From Rhodanobacter denitrificans (lineage in GTDB: Bacteria; Pseudomonadota; Gammaproteobacteria; Xanthomonadales; Rhodanobacteraceae): 64,000 bases of DNA. Under the pieces are notes generated by a model that was not told the DNA's origin, did not search any database, and saw nothing but the letters and a program-made list of their open reading frames with translations. Every line of letters starts with the position of its first letter. Position 1 is the first letter of the stretch. Of the stretch, positions 55,872 through 64,000 are shown piece by piece. The position numbers and the translations under genes are program-made. The stretch spans positions 3,224,001-3,288,000 of the forward strand of contig NC_020541.1 of assembly GCF_000230695.2 (NCBI RefSeq), in the 5' to 3' direction.

Positions 55872-56882
55872 ATGAACGCACGCATCGCCCCCACCACTCC
55901 GATCAACCTGCACCCGGATGTGATCATCCGCAGCGCACGCACGGTGATCGCCACCGAAGCGGCCGCCGCGCTGGCGCTGGAGCCGCGGATCGGGCCGGCA
56001 TTCGTCGAGGCCTGCCGGCTGATCCTGGGCTGCCGGGGCCGCGTGGTGGTCAGCGGCATGGGCAAGTCCGGCCACATCGGGCGCAAGATCGCCGCCACGC
56101 TGGCCTCCACCGGCACGCCGGCGTTCTTCGTGCACCCGGGCGAGGCCAGCCACGGCGACCTCGGCATGATCCTGCCGCAGGACGTGGTGCTGGCGATCTC
56201 CTACTCCGGCGAGACCGACGAGCTGCTGTTCATCCTGCCGGTGATCAAGCGCCAGGGCATTCCGCTGATCGCGATCACCGGCCGCCCGACCTCGTCGCTG
56301 GCGACCCAGGCCGACGTGCACCTGGACGGCAGCATCTCCAGCGAAGCCTGCCCGCTGGGCCTGGCACCGACCACCAGCACCACCGTGGCGCTGGTGCTGG
56401 GCGACGCGCTGGCGATCGCGCTGCTGGAGGCGCGCGGCTTCACTTCCGACGACTTCGCCCGCTCGCACCCGGCCGGCGCACTGGGCCGGCGCCTGCTGCT
56501 GCACATCAGCGACGTGATGCACAGCGGCGACGAGGTACCGCGGGTCGCGCCCGACGCCAGCCTCACCGCCGCCCTGGTCGAGATGACCCGCAAGCACCTG
56601 GGCATGACCGCCGTGGTCGACGCCGAACAACGCTTGCTGGGGGTCTTTACCGATGGCGACCTGCGCCGCGCGCTGGACGACGACGGCGTGGACCTGCGCG
56701 GTGCCACCGTGGCCGAACTGATGACGCGCGGCCCGAAGACGATCGGCGCCGACAAGCTGGCGGCGGAAGCGGCGCAGCTGATGGAGAAGTACCAGATCCA
56801 CGCGCTGCTGGTGGTCGACGACGAGCAGCGCGTGGTCGGCGCGCTGAACATTCACGATCTGCTCCGTGCGCGTGTTGTCTGA
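55872..56882 (+). CDS. kdsD: arabinose-5-phosphate isomerase KdsD
   Basis: The 336-residue protein has an N-terminal SIS sugar isomerase domain (VVVSGMGKSGHIGRKIAATLASTGTPAFFVHPGEASHGDLGM; AISYSGETDEL; PTTSTTVALVLGDALAIALLEARGF) and two CBS domains (ISDVMHSGDEVPRV; VFTDGDLRRAL; LLVVDDEQRVVGALNIHDLL). It interconverts ribulose 5-phosphate and arabinose 5-phosphate for Kdo synthesis. It heads the kdsD-kdsC-lptC-lptA-lptB run and is divergent from ibaG/murA. Confidence 0.95.
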   Translation: MNARIAPTTPINLHPDVIIRSARTVIATEAAAALALEPRIGPAFVEACRLILGCRGRVVVSGMGKSGHIGRKIAATLASTGTPAFFVHPGEASHGDLGMILPQDVVLAISYSGETDELLFILPVIKRQGIPLIAITGRPTSSLATQADVHLDGSISSEACPLGLAPTTSTTVALVLGDALAIALLEARGFTSDDFARSHPAGALGRRLLLHISDVMHSGDEVPRVAPDASLTAALVEMTRKHLGMTAVVDAEQRLLGVFTDGDLRRALDDDGVDLRGATVAELMTRGPKTIGADKLAAEAAQLMEKYQIHALLVVDDEQRVVGALNIHDLLRARVV

Positions 56883-56948
56883 TACGGCTTGCCGCATCAG
56901 ACCAATCAAACACGCCGCTCTTGATCCTGCTCTCCCAGAATCCCGCCC

Positions 56949-57497
56949 GTGCCTACTGATTACCTGACCCATCTCCCCACCGAGCTCCTGACCCGCGCCG
57001 CGAAGGTCCGCCTGGCGGTGTTCGACGTGGATGGCACGCTGACCGACGGTCGCCTGTGGTACGGCGAGGATGGCCGCGAGACCAAGGTGTTCCACGTGCA
57101 CGACGGGCTCGGCCTGAAGCGCTTGCAGGCGAACGGCATACAGGTGGCGCTTATCACCGCGCGGATCAGTCACCCGGTCGCGCTGCGCGCCGAGGAACTG
57201 GACATCGCCCACGTCTACCAGGGCCAGGGCGACAAGCGCGCCTGCCTGCGGGAATTGCTCGACGCACTGCAACTGGCGCCCGAGCAGGCCGCCTTCACCG
57301 GCGACGACCTGCCCGACCTGCCGCCGATGCGCCTCGCCGGCCTCGCCGTGGCGGTGGCGAACGCGCACCCGTGGGTAGCCGCGGCGGCGCACTGGCAGAC
57401 CGCCAAGAGCGGCGGCATGGGCGCGGCGCGCGAGGTGTGCGACCTGATCCTGCACGCGCAAGGCAAGAGCGCCGTCGAGCGGGAGCATTGGCAGTGA
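56949..57497 (+). CDS. kdsC: Kdo-8-phosphate phosphatase KdsC
   Basis: The 182-residue HAD-type protein shows FDVDGTLTDGRLWYG with both Asp of the active site, LITARIS and TGDDLPDLPPM. It removes phosphate from Kdo-8-P in lipopolysaccharide core synthesis. It starts at a GTG and its stop overlaps the next start (GTGA). Gene order matches the standard kdsD-kdsC-lptC arrangement. Confidence 0.95.
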   Translation: MPTDYLTHLPTELLTRAAKVRLAVFDVDGTLTDGRLWYGEDGRETKVFHVHDGLGLKRLQANGIQVALITARISHPVALRAEELDIAHVYQGQGDKRACLRELLDALQLAPEQAAFTGDDLPDLPPMRLAGLAVAVANAHPWVAAAAHWQTAKSGGMGAAREVCDLILHAQGKSAVEREHWQ

Positions 57498-58090
57498 ACC
57501 TGCGCCTATGGCTGCGCGACCGGCGCCTGCCGGCCGCGACCATCGCCATCGCGCTCGCCGCGGGCGTGGCCCAGCTGCTGCTGTGGTGGTTCGGGCCGGC
57601 GCCAAAGGCCAGCGATTTCGTCGGCCCGCCGCGTTCCAGCTACACCCTGACCGACGCGCGGATGACCGAGTTCAACGCCGCAGGCCAACCCGGCTTCCAC
57701 CTGCAGTCGCCACACCTGGAGCGACGCGAGGGCGACGATTCGCTTTACCTCAACGCCCCCACCTTCCAGCTGCCGGCCCACCAGGCCGGCGTACCGGACT
57801 GGCAGGGCCAGTCGCTGTACGGCTGGGTCAACAAGGATGGCAGCCTGCTCAAGCTGCAAGGCCCGGTGGAGATGCACCGCGAAGCGTTCGACGACACGCC
57901 GGCGACCCGCATCCAGACCGCCGACGTCACCGCCTGGCCGAAGCAGAATCGCCTGGAAACCGCCGCCCCGGCGCAGATGGTGCAAGGCGGCACTAGAATC
58001 AGCGGTATCGGCATGCGTGCCGACCTCAACGACAAACACCTGGAGCTACTCGATGACGTCCATGCCACCTTCCCGCCGCGCCAGCGCTAG
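57494..58090 (+). CDS. lptC: LPS export protein LptC
   Basis: The 198-residue protein starts with a GTG (VNLRLWLRD), has one N-terminal membrane helix (ATIAIALAAGVAQLLLWWF) and a periplasmic beta-jellyroll (YTLTDARMTEFNAAGQPGFHLQSPHLER). LptC joins LptA to the LptBFG transporter in lipopolysaccharide transport. It overlaps both kdsC and lptA, so the block is tightly coupled. Confidence 0.93.
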   Translation: MNLRLWLRDRRLPAATIAIALAAGVAQLLLWWFGPAPKASDFVGPPRSSYTLTDARMTEFNAAGQPGFHLQSPHLERREGDDSLYLNAPTFQLPAHQAGVPDWQGQSLYGWVNKDGSLLKLQGPVEMHREAFDDTPATRIQTADVTAWPKQNRLETAAPAQMVQGGTRISGIGMRADLNDKHLELLDDVHATFPPRQR

Positions 58091-58631
58091 GTTCGCGCTT
58101 GCCATCGCGGTCCTGGGCCTGTTCGCGGCCCAGCCGGCGCTGGCCAGGAAAAGCGACCGCCAGCAGGAAATGCAGGTCGCCGCGAAGCATTTCGACGGCT
58201 TCCAGAAACCGAACAGCGTCAGCACGCTGACCGGCAACGTGGTGATCACCCAGGGCACGCTGAAGGCCACCGGCGCGCAGGCCAAGGTGTACTTCGACGC
58301 CGACACCCAGATCAGCCGGGTCGTCATCACCGGCAGCCCGGCCCATCTCGAGCAACTGGACGACAGCGGCAACCTGATCCTGGGCGACGCCGCCACGCTC
58401 GACTACGACAACCTCAAGGGCATCGCGGTGCTCAGCGGCAACGCCTCGGTCACCCAGAAGGGCCGCGGCGACGCGCGCGGCGACCGGCTCACCTACAACA
58501 CCGAGACCAGCCAGATGACCGGCGAGAGCGCCGGCGACGGCCTGGTCCACATGACCTTCAAGCCCAAGCCGCAGCCGGCCGCCGCGCCGGTCCCGGCCAC
58601 CAGCAGCCCGACCCCGCAGGGGCAGCCCTAA
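58053..58631 (+). CDS. lptA: LPS transport periplasmic protein LptA
   Basis: The 192-residue protein has a signal peptide (RFALAIAVLGLFAAQPALA) and the OstA-like jellyroll: VSTLTGNVVITQGTLKATGAQAKVYFDADTQI, ATLDYDNLKGIAVLSGNASVTQ, GDRLTYNTETSQMTGES. A proline-rich tail follows. It bridges LPS across the periplasm. The ATG lies inside lptC; ATG 58062 three codons later is an alternative. Confidence 0.93.
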   Translation: MTSMPPSRRASARFALAIAVLGLFAAQPALARKSDRQQEMQVAAKHFDGFQKPNSVSTLTGNVVITQGTLKATGAQAKVYFDADTQISRVVITGSPAHLEQLDDSGNLILGDAATLDYDNLKGIAVLSGNASVTQKGRGDARGDRLTYNTETSQMTGESAGDGLVHMTFKPKPQPAAAPVPATSSPTPQGQP

Positions 58632-58634
58632 CCG

Positions 58635-59354
58635 ATGCTCTCCGCCGAAGGTCTGCAGAAGAGTTTCAAGTCGCGCCAGGTCGTCAAGGATTTCGGTTTC
58701 TCGATCCGTGAAGGCGAAGTGGTCGGCCTGCTCGGCCCCAATGGCGCCGGCAAGACCACCTGCTTCTACATGGTGGTGGGCCTGATCGAGGCCGATGGCG
58801 GCACGATCAAGCTGGACAAGCTGGACATCACCGGCGCGCCGATGCATGCGCGCGCAAAACTGGGCATCGGCTACCTGCCGCAGGAGGCGTCGGTGTTCCG
58901 CCGGCTCAGCGTGGCCGACAACATCATGGCGGTGCTGGAACTGCGCGACGGTCTGACCGCATCGCAGCGCGACGCCGAACTGGAAAACCTGCTGGACGAA
59001 CTGAAGATCGCCCACATCGCCGGGCAGAAGGGCATCAGCCTGTCCGGCGGCGAGCGGCGCCGGGTGGAGATCGCCCGCGCGCTGGCCGCCAACCCGCGCT
59101 ACATGCTGCTGGACGAGCCGTTCGCCGGGGTCGACCCGATCTCGGTCGGCGAGATCCAGCGCATCGTGCGCCACCTCAAGGAACGCGGCATCGGCGTGCT
59201 GATCACCGACCACAACGTGCGCGAGACGCTGGGCATCTGCGACCGCGCGTACATCCTGAACGAGGGCGAGGTGCTGTCGCGCGGCACCCCCGCGCACATC
59301 CTCGCCGACGAAAAGGTGCGCGAGGTCTACCTGGGCCGCGAATTCCGCCTCTGA
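58635..59354 (+). CDS. lptB: LPS export ABC ATPase LptB
   Basis: The 239-residue protein is an ABC ATPase with Walker [23 protein letters not shown] (Q-loop), signature [16 protein letters not shown], Walker [16 protein letters not shown] and the switch His in [11 protein letters not shown]. It powers LPS extraction from the inner membrane with LptFG. It follows lptA by three bases; rpoN comes 96 bp later. Confidence 0.96.
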   Translation: MLSAEGLQKSFKSRQVVKDFGFSIREGEVVGLLGPNGAGKTTCFYMVVGLIEADGGTIKLDKLDITGAPMHARAKLGIGYLPQEASVFRRLSVADNIMAVLELRDGLTASQRDAELENLLDELKIAHIAGQKGISLSGGERRRVEIARALAANPRYMLLDEPFAGVDPISVGEIQRIVRHLKERGIGVLITDHNVRETLGICDRAYILNEGEVLSRGTPAHILADEKVREVYLGREFRL

Positions 59355-59450
59355 ATTACCTGCCGCGGCCGTTTTCGACCCGGGCCGCGGCTATGGCCGC
59401 GCCCGCGGGCACGGGTTAGGATTGAGACGATCCCCCTCGACCCGGCTGGC

Positions 59451-60914
59451 ATGAAACCCGCACTGCAGTTTCGCCTCCACCAGCAGCTGACCCTGACGCC
59501 GCAACTGCAGCAGGCGATCCGCCTGTTGCAGCTGTCGCAGCTGGAGCTGGAAGCCGAATTGCGCCAGATCGCCGAGAGCAACCCGTTGCTGGAGTTCGCC
59601 GAGGAAGTCGAGGACGACGAGACGCTCGAGAGCAGCGAGCCCGAGAGCGACTACCCCAGCGTCGAAGCGGTCGCTGCCAGCAGCAGCGACGACGGCGAGG
59701 CCAGCGACTGGTCGGACGGCGGCGTGGCCGAAACGCCGATCGACTTCTCCAGCAGCAGCGTCGGCAGCAGCGGCAGCAGCGGCAGCGGTACGCGCGGCGA
59801 CGAGGATTTCGAGCCGCAGAACGCCGCGCCGGAAACCCTGCAGCAGCACCTGCTGTGGCAGCTCAACCTGGCCTCGTTCAACCCGCGTCAGCACCTGATC
59901 GCCACCGTGCTGATCGACGCGCTGAACCCCGCCGGCTACCTGGCCGAAGGGCTGGAAGCCATCCTCGCCGCGCTGCCCGCCGACCTCGACGCCAGCATCG
60001 CGGAGATCGAGGAAGTGCGCCGCCGCCTGCAGGGCTTCGACCCTGCCGGCGTGGGCAGCATCGACCTGCGCGACTGCCTGCGCGTGCAACTGGAACAGTT
60101 CGACCCGGACACGCCGCAGCGCGAGCTGGCGCTGCGCATCGTCGACGACGAACTGGACCTGCTCGCGCGCAACGACATCGCCAGGCTGGCGCGGCGCCTG
60201 CGCGCCGGCGAGGACGACGTGGCCGCGGCCGCCGTGCTGATCCGCAGCCTCGACCCGCGCCCCGGCGCGGCGCTCGACGCCACCCCGGTGGAATACGTGG
60301 CGCCGGACGTCTACGCGCTGCGCGACGGCAGCCGCTGGCGGGTCAGCCTGAATCCGGACGCGCAGCCGCGGCTGGGCCTGAACCAGCACTACTGCGGCCT
60401 GATCGCCCAGGCCCGCGGCGAGGATGCCAGCTGGATGCGTGGCCAGCTGCAGGAAGCGCGCTGGCTGATCAAGAGCCTGGAATCGCGCGCCGAGACCCTG
60501 CTCAAGGTCGCCGAGGCGATCGTGCGGCGGCAGAGCGCCTTCCTCGACTACGGCCCCGAAGCGATGCACCCGCTGGTGCTGCGCGAGGTGGCCGAGGAAG
60601 TGGGCATGCACGAATCGACCATCTCGCGTGTCACCACCCGCAAATACCTGCACACCCCGCGCGGCACCTTCGAGCTGAAGTATTTTTTTTCCAGCGGCGT
60701 TTCCACCGAGGACGGTGGCAGCGCCTCAGCCACCGCGATCCAGGCCATGCTGCGCAAGCTGATCGAGGCCGAGGACGTGCGCAAGCCCTTGTCCGACCTG
60801 GCGATCGCCGAAGAACTGCAGCGCAAGGGCATCCAGGTCGCCCGCCGCACCGTCGCCAAATACCGGGAGGGGCTGCGCATACCTACGTCCAGCGAACGCC
60901 AACGCGCGGGCTGA
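59451..60914 (+). CDS. rpoN: RNA polymerase sigma-54 factor RpoN
   Basis: The 487-residue protein has the Gln-rich activator-interaction start (LHQQLTLTPQLQQAIRLLQLSQLELEAEL), an acidic Ser-rich region II, the core-binding domain, the helix-turn-helix region (VAEEVGMHESTISRVTTRKYLHTPRGTFELKYFFS) and the RpoN box ARRTVAKYRE near 467-476. It directs polymerase to -24/-12 promoters. It follows lptB and precedes hpf as in most gammaproteobacteria. Confidence 0.96.
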   Translation: MKPALQFRLHQQLTLTPQLQQAIRLLQLSQLELEAELRQIAESNPLLEFAEEVEDDETLESSEPESDYPSVEAVAASSSDDGEASDWSDGGVAETPIDFSSSSVGSSGSSGSGTRGDEDFEPQNAAPETLQQHLLWQLNLASFNPRQHLIATVLIDALNPAGYLAEGLEAILAALPADLDASIAEIEEVRRRLQGFDPAGVGSIDLRDCLRVQLEQFDPDTPQRELALRIVDDELDLLARNDIARLARRLRAGEDDVAAAAVLIRSLDPRPGAALDATPVEYVAPDVYALRDGSRWRVSLNPDAQPRLGLNQHYCGLIAQARGEDASWMRGQLQEARWLIKSLESRAETLLKVAEAIVRRQSAFLDYGPEAMHPLVLREVAEEVGMHESTISRVTTRKYLHTPRGTFELKYFFSSGVSTEDGGSASATAIQAMLRKLIEAEDVRKPLSDLAIAEELQRKGIQVARRTVAKYREGLRIPTSSERQRAG

Positions 60915-61064
60915 TTGTCGCAGGGCCGCCCGCGGGAACTTGCCTATCGCCAAAGTGTTCCCATAACAGCAGCAGGATGATTGACGATGCACCGTCGCCA
61001 CCCCAGGCGCGGTACGTCCACCCCGCCGCGAAACGCGGCACTGCACCACCAGAGGAGGCGCCCC

Positions 61065-61388
61065 ATGCAATTCCAACTCAGCGGCCAGCAGATCGAAGTC
61101 ACCCCGGCCCTGCGCGACCACGCCACCGCCAAGCTCGACCGCCTCACCCGCCTCGACGACAAATTGAAGAGCCTCGCCATCGTGCTGTCGGTCGACAAGC
61201 TGCAGCACCGCGCCGATGGCACCCTGGGCGTGGTAGGCGCCACCTTGCACGCGGAAGCCACCGAGGCCGACATGTATGCCTCCATCGACGTGCTGTTCGA
61301 CAAGCTGGTCGCCCAGTTGCGCAAGTACCGCGAGAAGGTCGCCGACAAGCACCAGCGCGAGGCGCGCGACGAGCGCCAGTACGGCTGA
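61065..61388 (+). CDS. hpf: short ribosome hibernation-promoting factor
   Basis: The 107-residue protein matches short HPF/YfiA: MQFQLSGQQIEVTPALRDHATAKLDRLTRL, KLQHRADGTLGVVGATLHAEATEADMYASIDVLFDKLVAQLRKYREK. It binds the 30S subunit and favours 100S dimers in stationary phase. AGAGGAGG stands six bases before the ATG. A strong hairpin follows its stop. Confidence 0.93.
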   Translation: MQFQLSGQQIEVTPALRDHATAKLDRLTRLDDKLKSLAIVLSVDKLQHRADGTLGVVGATLHAEATEADMYASIDVLFDKLVAQLRKYREKVADKHQREARDERQYG

Positions 61389-61412
61389 TCGAAACCACCT
61401 TCGGCCGACCGC

Positions 61413-61441
61413 GGCCCGCCCGTTCCAGGGCGGGCCGTTTT
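61413..61441 (+). terminator. intrinsic terminator after hpf
   Basis: GGCCCGCCC (61413-61421) pairs with GGGCGGGCC (61428-61436) around GTTCCA, then G and five T. It separates rpoN-hpf from hprK-rapZ. Confidence 0.85.
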
Positions 61442-61477
61442 TCCCTCTGAACACGCGTATCCGTCCAAGCTGGCACA

Positions 61478-62503
61478 ATGGCCGTGCCGCCGCCAACGCC
61501 CGTCGGGCACCGACATGCGGCGCAAGGGACCCAAGGTTTGGACCGGATCAGCGCGCGACAACTCTACGACGGCGTCCACGAACGCATGGCCCTGCGCTGG
61601 GTATCGGGCATGCGCGGGGAATCGCGCGCGCTCGAACCGGGCGCGGCACAGGCGCGCCGGCCCTCGCTGATCGGCTACCTCAACATCATCTACCCGAACA
61701 AGATCCAGATCATCGGCTCGGAGGAACTGAACTACCTCGACGGGCTGGATTCGCGCCAGCGCTGGGAAGTGATGCACAAGATCGCCGCCTACCAGCCGGT
61801 GGCGCTGATCGTGACCAAGGACCAGGCGGTGCCGGCCGACCTGCGCGAGGTCGCCGAGGAAACCAATACGCCGCTGTGGATCAGCCCCAAGCGCGGCCAC
61901 GAGCTGCTGACCTACCTGCAGTACCACCTGGCGCGCACGCTGGCGGCGAAGATCACCCTGCACGGCGTGTTCCTGGAGGTGTTCTCGATCGGCGTGCTGA
62001 TCACCGGCGAGGCCGGCTCCGGCAAGAGCGAGCTGGCGCTGGAACTGATCAGCCGCGGCCACCGGCTGGTCGCCGACGACGCCACCGAGTTCACCCTGAT
62101 CGCGCCGGACGTGATCGACGGCAGCTGCCCGGAACTGCTGCAGGACCTGCTTGAAGTGCGCGGGCTGGGCGTGCTCAACGTGCGCGAGATGTTCGGCCAC
62201 ATGTCGGTCAAGGCCTCCAAGTACCTGCGCCTGGTGGTGCACCTGAAACCGCTGCGCGACGGCGAGCTCAACCCCGACGACGGCGGCGACGCGCTGACCC
62301 GCCTCACCGGCGACATCGGCCATCGCGAGGTGTTCGACGTGAAGGTGCCGATGATCACCATCCCGGTGGCCTCCGGCCGCAACCTGGCGGTGCTGGTCGA
62401 GGCCGCGGTGCGCAGCCACGCCTTGAAGAGCAAGGGCATCGACCCGGCGCAAACCTTCATCGACCGCCAGGCGCACCAGCTGCGCCGCCTGCCCCCATGG
62501 TGA
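61478..62503 (+). CDS. hprK: HPr kinase/phosphorylase HprK
   Basis: The protein (up to 341 aa) has the HprK N-terminal domain ([39 protein letters not shown]) and the kinase domain with Walker [18 protein letters not shown] and the signature [16 protein letters not shown]. It phosphorylates Ser46 of HPr and reverses this. Homology starts near LDRISARQ, so TTG 61538 (321 residues) may be the real start; no clear ribosome-binding site precedes ATG 61478. It is four bases before rapZ. Confidence 0.92.
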   Translation: MAVPPPTPVGHRHAAQGTQGLDRISARQLYDGVHERMALRWVSGMRGESRALEPGAAQARRPSLIGYLNIIYPNKIQIIGSEELNYLDGLDSRQRWEVMHKIAAYQPVALIVTKDQAVPADLREVAEETNTPLWISPKRGHELLTYLQYHLARTLAAKITLHGVFLEVFSIGVLITGEAGSGKSELALELISRGHRLVADDATEFTLIAPDVIDGSCPELLQDLLEVRGLGVLNVREMFGHMSVKASKYLRLVVHLKPLRDGELNPDDGGDALTRLTGDIGHREVFDVKVPMITIPVASGRNLAVLVEAAVRSHALKSKGIDPAQTFIDRQAHQLRRLPPW

Positions 62504-62507
62504 AAGC

Positions 62508-63413
62508 ATGAGCGACGACACCCGCCCGCCCGGCACGCTGGCCGACCCGCACGAGATCCACCTGATCGTGCTGACCGGCATGTCCGGCGGCGGCAAGACG
62601 GTGGCGCTGCGCGCGCTGGAGGACCTGGAGTTCTACTGCGTCGACAACCTGCCGTCGGTACTGCTGCCGCAATTGGTCAACGCCGCCACCAGCGGCGACC
62701 GCCGCGGTCGGCCGCGGCGCATCGCGGTGGGCGTGGACGTGCGCAACCGCGGCACCGATTTCGCGCACATGCCGACTGTGCTGTCGGAGCTGGCCGGCGC
62801 CGGCGTGCAGGTGCACCTGATCTTCCTGGACTGCCGCGACGACGTGCTGATCAAGCGCTATTCGGAAACCCGCCGCCGCCATCCGCTGGCCACCCGCGGC
62901 GTGTCGCTGGCCGACGCGATCGTCGAGGAGCGCCGGCTGCTGCGCCCGCTGATCGCGATCGCCGAGAAGGTGATCGACTCCAGCGAGCTCAACGTGCACC
63001 AGCTGCGCCGGCTGGTCGCCACCGGCTACGCGCAGGCCACCGAAGGGCTCACGCTGATGTTCCAGTCGTTCGCGTTCAGGCGCGGGCTGCCGCTGGACGC
63101 GGACTTCGTGTTCGACGCACGCTGCCTGCCGAACCCGCACTGGGAGCCGCGCCTGCGCCCGCTGTCGGGCAAGGACGCACCGGTGCGCGAGTTCCTCGAC
63201 GCCGCGCCGCTGGTCGGCGAATACTTCGCCGACACCGCACGCTGGCTGGACGCCTGGCTGCCGCGCTTCGAACAGGACGACCGCAGCTACGTGACCATCT
63301 CGATCGGTTGCACCGGCGGCCGCCATCGCTCGGTCTACCTGGTCGAGAAGCTCGCCGCGCACTACCGCAGCCATCGCGAAGGCGTGCTCACCTTCCATCG
63401 CGAGCTGGAGTGA
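62508..63413 (+). CDS. rapZ: RNase adapter / nucleotide-binding protein RapZ
   Basis: The 301-residue protein shows Walker A GMSGGGKT, CVDNLPSVLLPQL, FLDCRDDVLIKRYSETRRRHPL, DVRCLPNP-like FDARCLPNPHWEP and the C-terminal SIGCTGGRHRSVYLVEKLA. In E. coli RapZ delivers a small RNA to RNase E to tune amino-sugar synthesis; elsewhere its targets are unclear. It lies between hprK and EIIA(Man). Confidence 0.94.
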   Translation: MSDDTRPPGTLADPHEIHLIVLTGMSGGGKTVALRALEDLEFYCVDNLPSVLLPQLVNAATSGDRRGRPRRIAVGVDVRNRGTDFAHMPTVLSELAGAGVQVHLIFLDCRDDVLIKRYSETRRRHPLATRGVSLADAIVEERRLLRPLIAIAEKVIDSSELNVHQLRRLVATGYAQATEGLTLMFQSFAFRRGLPLDADFVFDARCLPNPHWEPRLRPLSGKDAPVREFLDAAPLVGEYFADTARWLDAWLPRFEQDDRSYVTISIGCTGGRHRSVYLVEKLAAHYRSHREGVLTFHRELE

Positions 63414-63450
63414 CGATGACGACTCCTGCAAACACTTCGGGCCGCCGGCC

Positions 63451-63843
63451 ATGAGCGTCGGCGTACTGCTGATGACCCACGAGGCGGTCGGCCAGGCGCT
63501 GATCTCCGCCGCGCACCACGTGATGCCGCGGCTGCCGCTGCAGGTGGCGGCGGTGGAAATCCCGCCCGAGTCGGATCCGGACGTGATGCGCCAGCTCACC
63601 GCGCGCCACGCGCGCGAGCTCGATACCGGTGCCGGCGTACTGGTGCTGGCCGACTTGTACGGCGCCACGCCGTGCAACATCGGCCTGTCGCTGGGCGCGC
63701 TCGGCGTGCATCTTCGCTGCGTCTCCGGCCTCAACCTGCCGATGCTGCTGCGCGTACTCAACTATGCGGAAAAACCACTGGACGAACTGGCCGAGATCGC
63801 GGCCAGCGGTGGCCGCGGGGGAATCTTCATCGACCATGCCTGA
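63451..63843 (+). CDS. PTS EIIA component of the mannose family
   Basis: The 130-residue protein is a stand-alone EIIA(Man) domain: SVGVLLMTHEAVGQALISAA with the phosphorylation site His10, VLVLADLYGATPCNIGLSLG and SGLNLPMLLRVLNYAEKPLDEL. It accepts phosphate from HPr. With no sugar permease in sight it is probably regulatory. It lies eight bases before the HPr gene. Confidence 0.93.
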   Translation: MSVGVLLMTHEAVGQALISAAHHVMPRLPLQVAAVEIPPESDPDVMRQLTARHARELDTGAGVLVLADLYGATPCNIGLSLGALGVHLRCVSGLNLPMLLRVLNYAEKPLDELAEIAASGGRGGIFIDHA

Positions 63844-63851
63844 CTGCCATC

Positions 63852-64000
63852 ATGCTTGAAAAGGAGATCGTCATCACCAACCGGCTGGGTCTGCACGCCC
63901 GCGCCTCGGCCAAGCTGGTACAACTGGTGCAGGGTTTCAAATCCACCGTGTGGCTGCTCAGCAAGGGCCGCGAGGTCAACGCGCAAAGCATCATGGGCGT
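63852..64000 (+). CDS. phosphocarrier protein HPr, 3' end outside window
   Basis: The visible 49 codons contain NRLGLHARAS with His15, the phosphorylation site for enzyme I, and AQSIMG with Ser46, the site used by HPr kinase. Both sites occupy their classical positions. The gene continues past the right edge; enzyme I is expected next. Confidence 0.93.
   Translation, partial: MLEKEIVITNRLGLHARASAKLVQLVQGFKSTVWLLSKGREVNAQSIMG

Overview
The window is very GC-rich, densely coded DNA from a gammaproteobacterium of the Xanthomonadales (Lysobacterales), most likely a Rhodanobacteraceae-type organism (Rhodanobacter/Dyella-like). This rests on recalled family and synteny knowledge: a Xanthomonas/Caulobacter-type TonB receptor, a flavin halogenase inside a starch locus, an HPr kinase beside rapZ, the murA/ibaG-kdsD-kdsC-lptCAB-rpoN-hpf block and the hda-perM-DUF2066-purM-purN block. 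No search was run. I saw no rRNA, tRNA, CRISPR array, prophage or insertion sequence.

Layout. 1-1903: the end of an exopolysaccharide cluster (outer-membrane export lipoprotein and initiating sugar transferase, minus strand). 2220-8025: a hypothetical protein, a LysM/TPR lipoprotein, a membrane Ser/Thr kinase with its FHA partner, a PepSY protein and a secreted M28 peptidase. 8120-29290: a large alpha-glucan (starch/maltodextrin) utilisation locus. Its parts are a TonB-dependent receptor, a flavin-dependent halogenase, three exported GH13 enzymes, one cytoplasmic GH13 glucosidase, a GH31 enzyme, an esterase lipoprotein, a GH39 xylosidase-like enzyme, an (alpha/alpha)6-barrel glycosidase and an MFS disaccharide transporter. 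29709-33858: small accessory genes and a PAS-GAF-GGDEF-EAL protein. 33954-36545: a LacI-family regulator and a sugar-porter MFS transporter that belong functionally to the glucan locus. 36660-50133: housekeeping genes (recQ, an alkyltransferase-like protein, phosphate transport, a CBS-domain membrane protein, trmJ, suhB, hda, perM, purM, purN). 50180-53959: a DUF2182/DUF899 pair and a regulator/beta-propeller pair. 54077-64000: murA and ibaG on the minus strand, then kdsD-kdsC-lptC-lptA-lptB-rpoN-hpf-hprK-rapZ-EIIA(Man)-HPr, the last cut by the window edge.

How it fits together. Four copies of a 14-bp palindrome, TGAATACGTATGCA or its complement, sit before the GH13 glucosidase/esterase operon, the receptor/halogenase/amylase operon, the (alpha/alpha)6 glycosidase/transporter operon and the sugar-porter gene. 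They define a compact local regulon, most simply controlled by the LacI protein at 33954-34976. The GH39 gene is instead preceded by a different perfect 18-bp palindrome. Model: the receptor takes maltodextrins into the periplasm, the GH13/GH31 enzymes cut them, two MFS carriers move disaccharide and glucose inward, and the cytoplasmic GH13 enzyme finishes the job. No sugar PTS permease is seen; the PTS proteins at the right edge look like a regulatory phosphorelay with HPr kinase.

Points most worth a second look: the halogenase with its catalytic Lys and Glu retained in a sugar operon; the operator-defined regulon; a 17-codon reading frame with a strong ribosome-binding site overlapping the glycosidase start (leader or frameshift); a kinase with a C-terminal sensor-HAMP half; and a GGDEF-EAL protein whose cyclase half looks dead.
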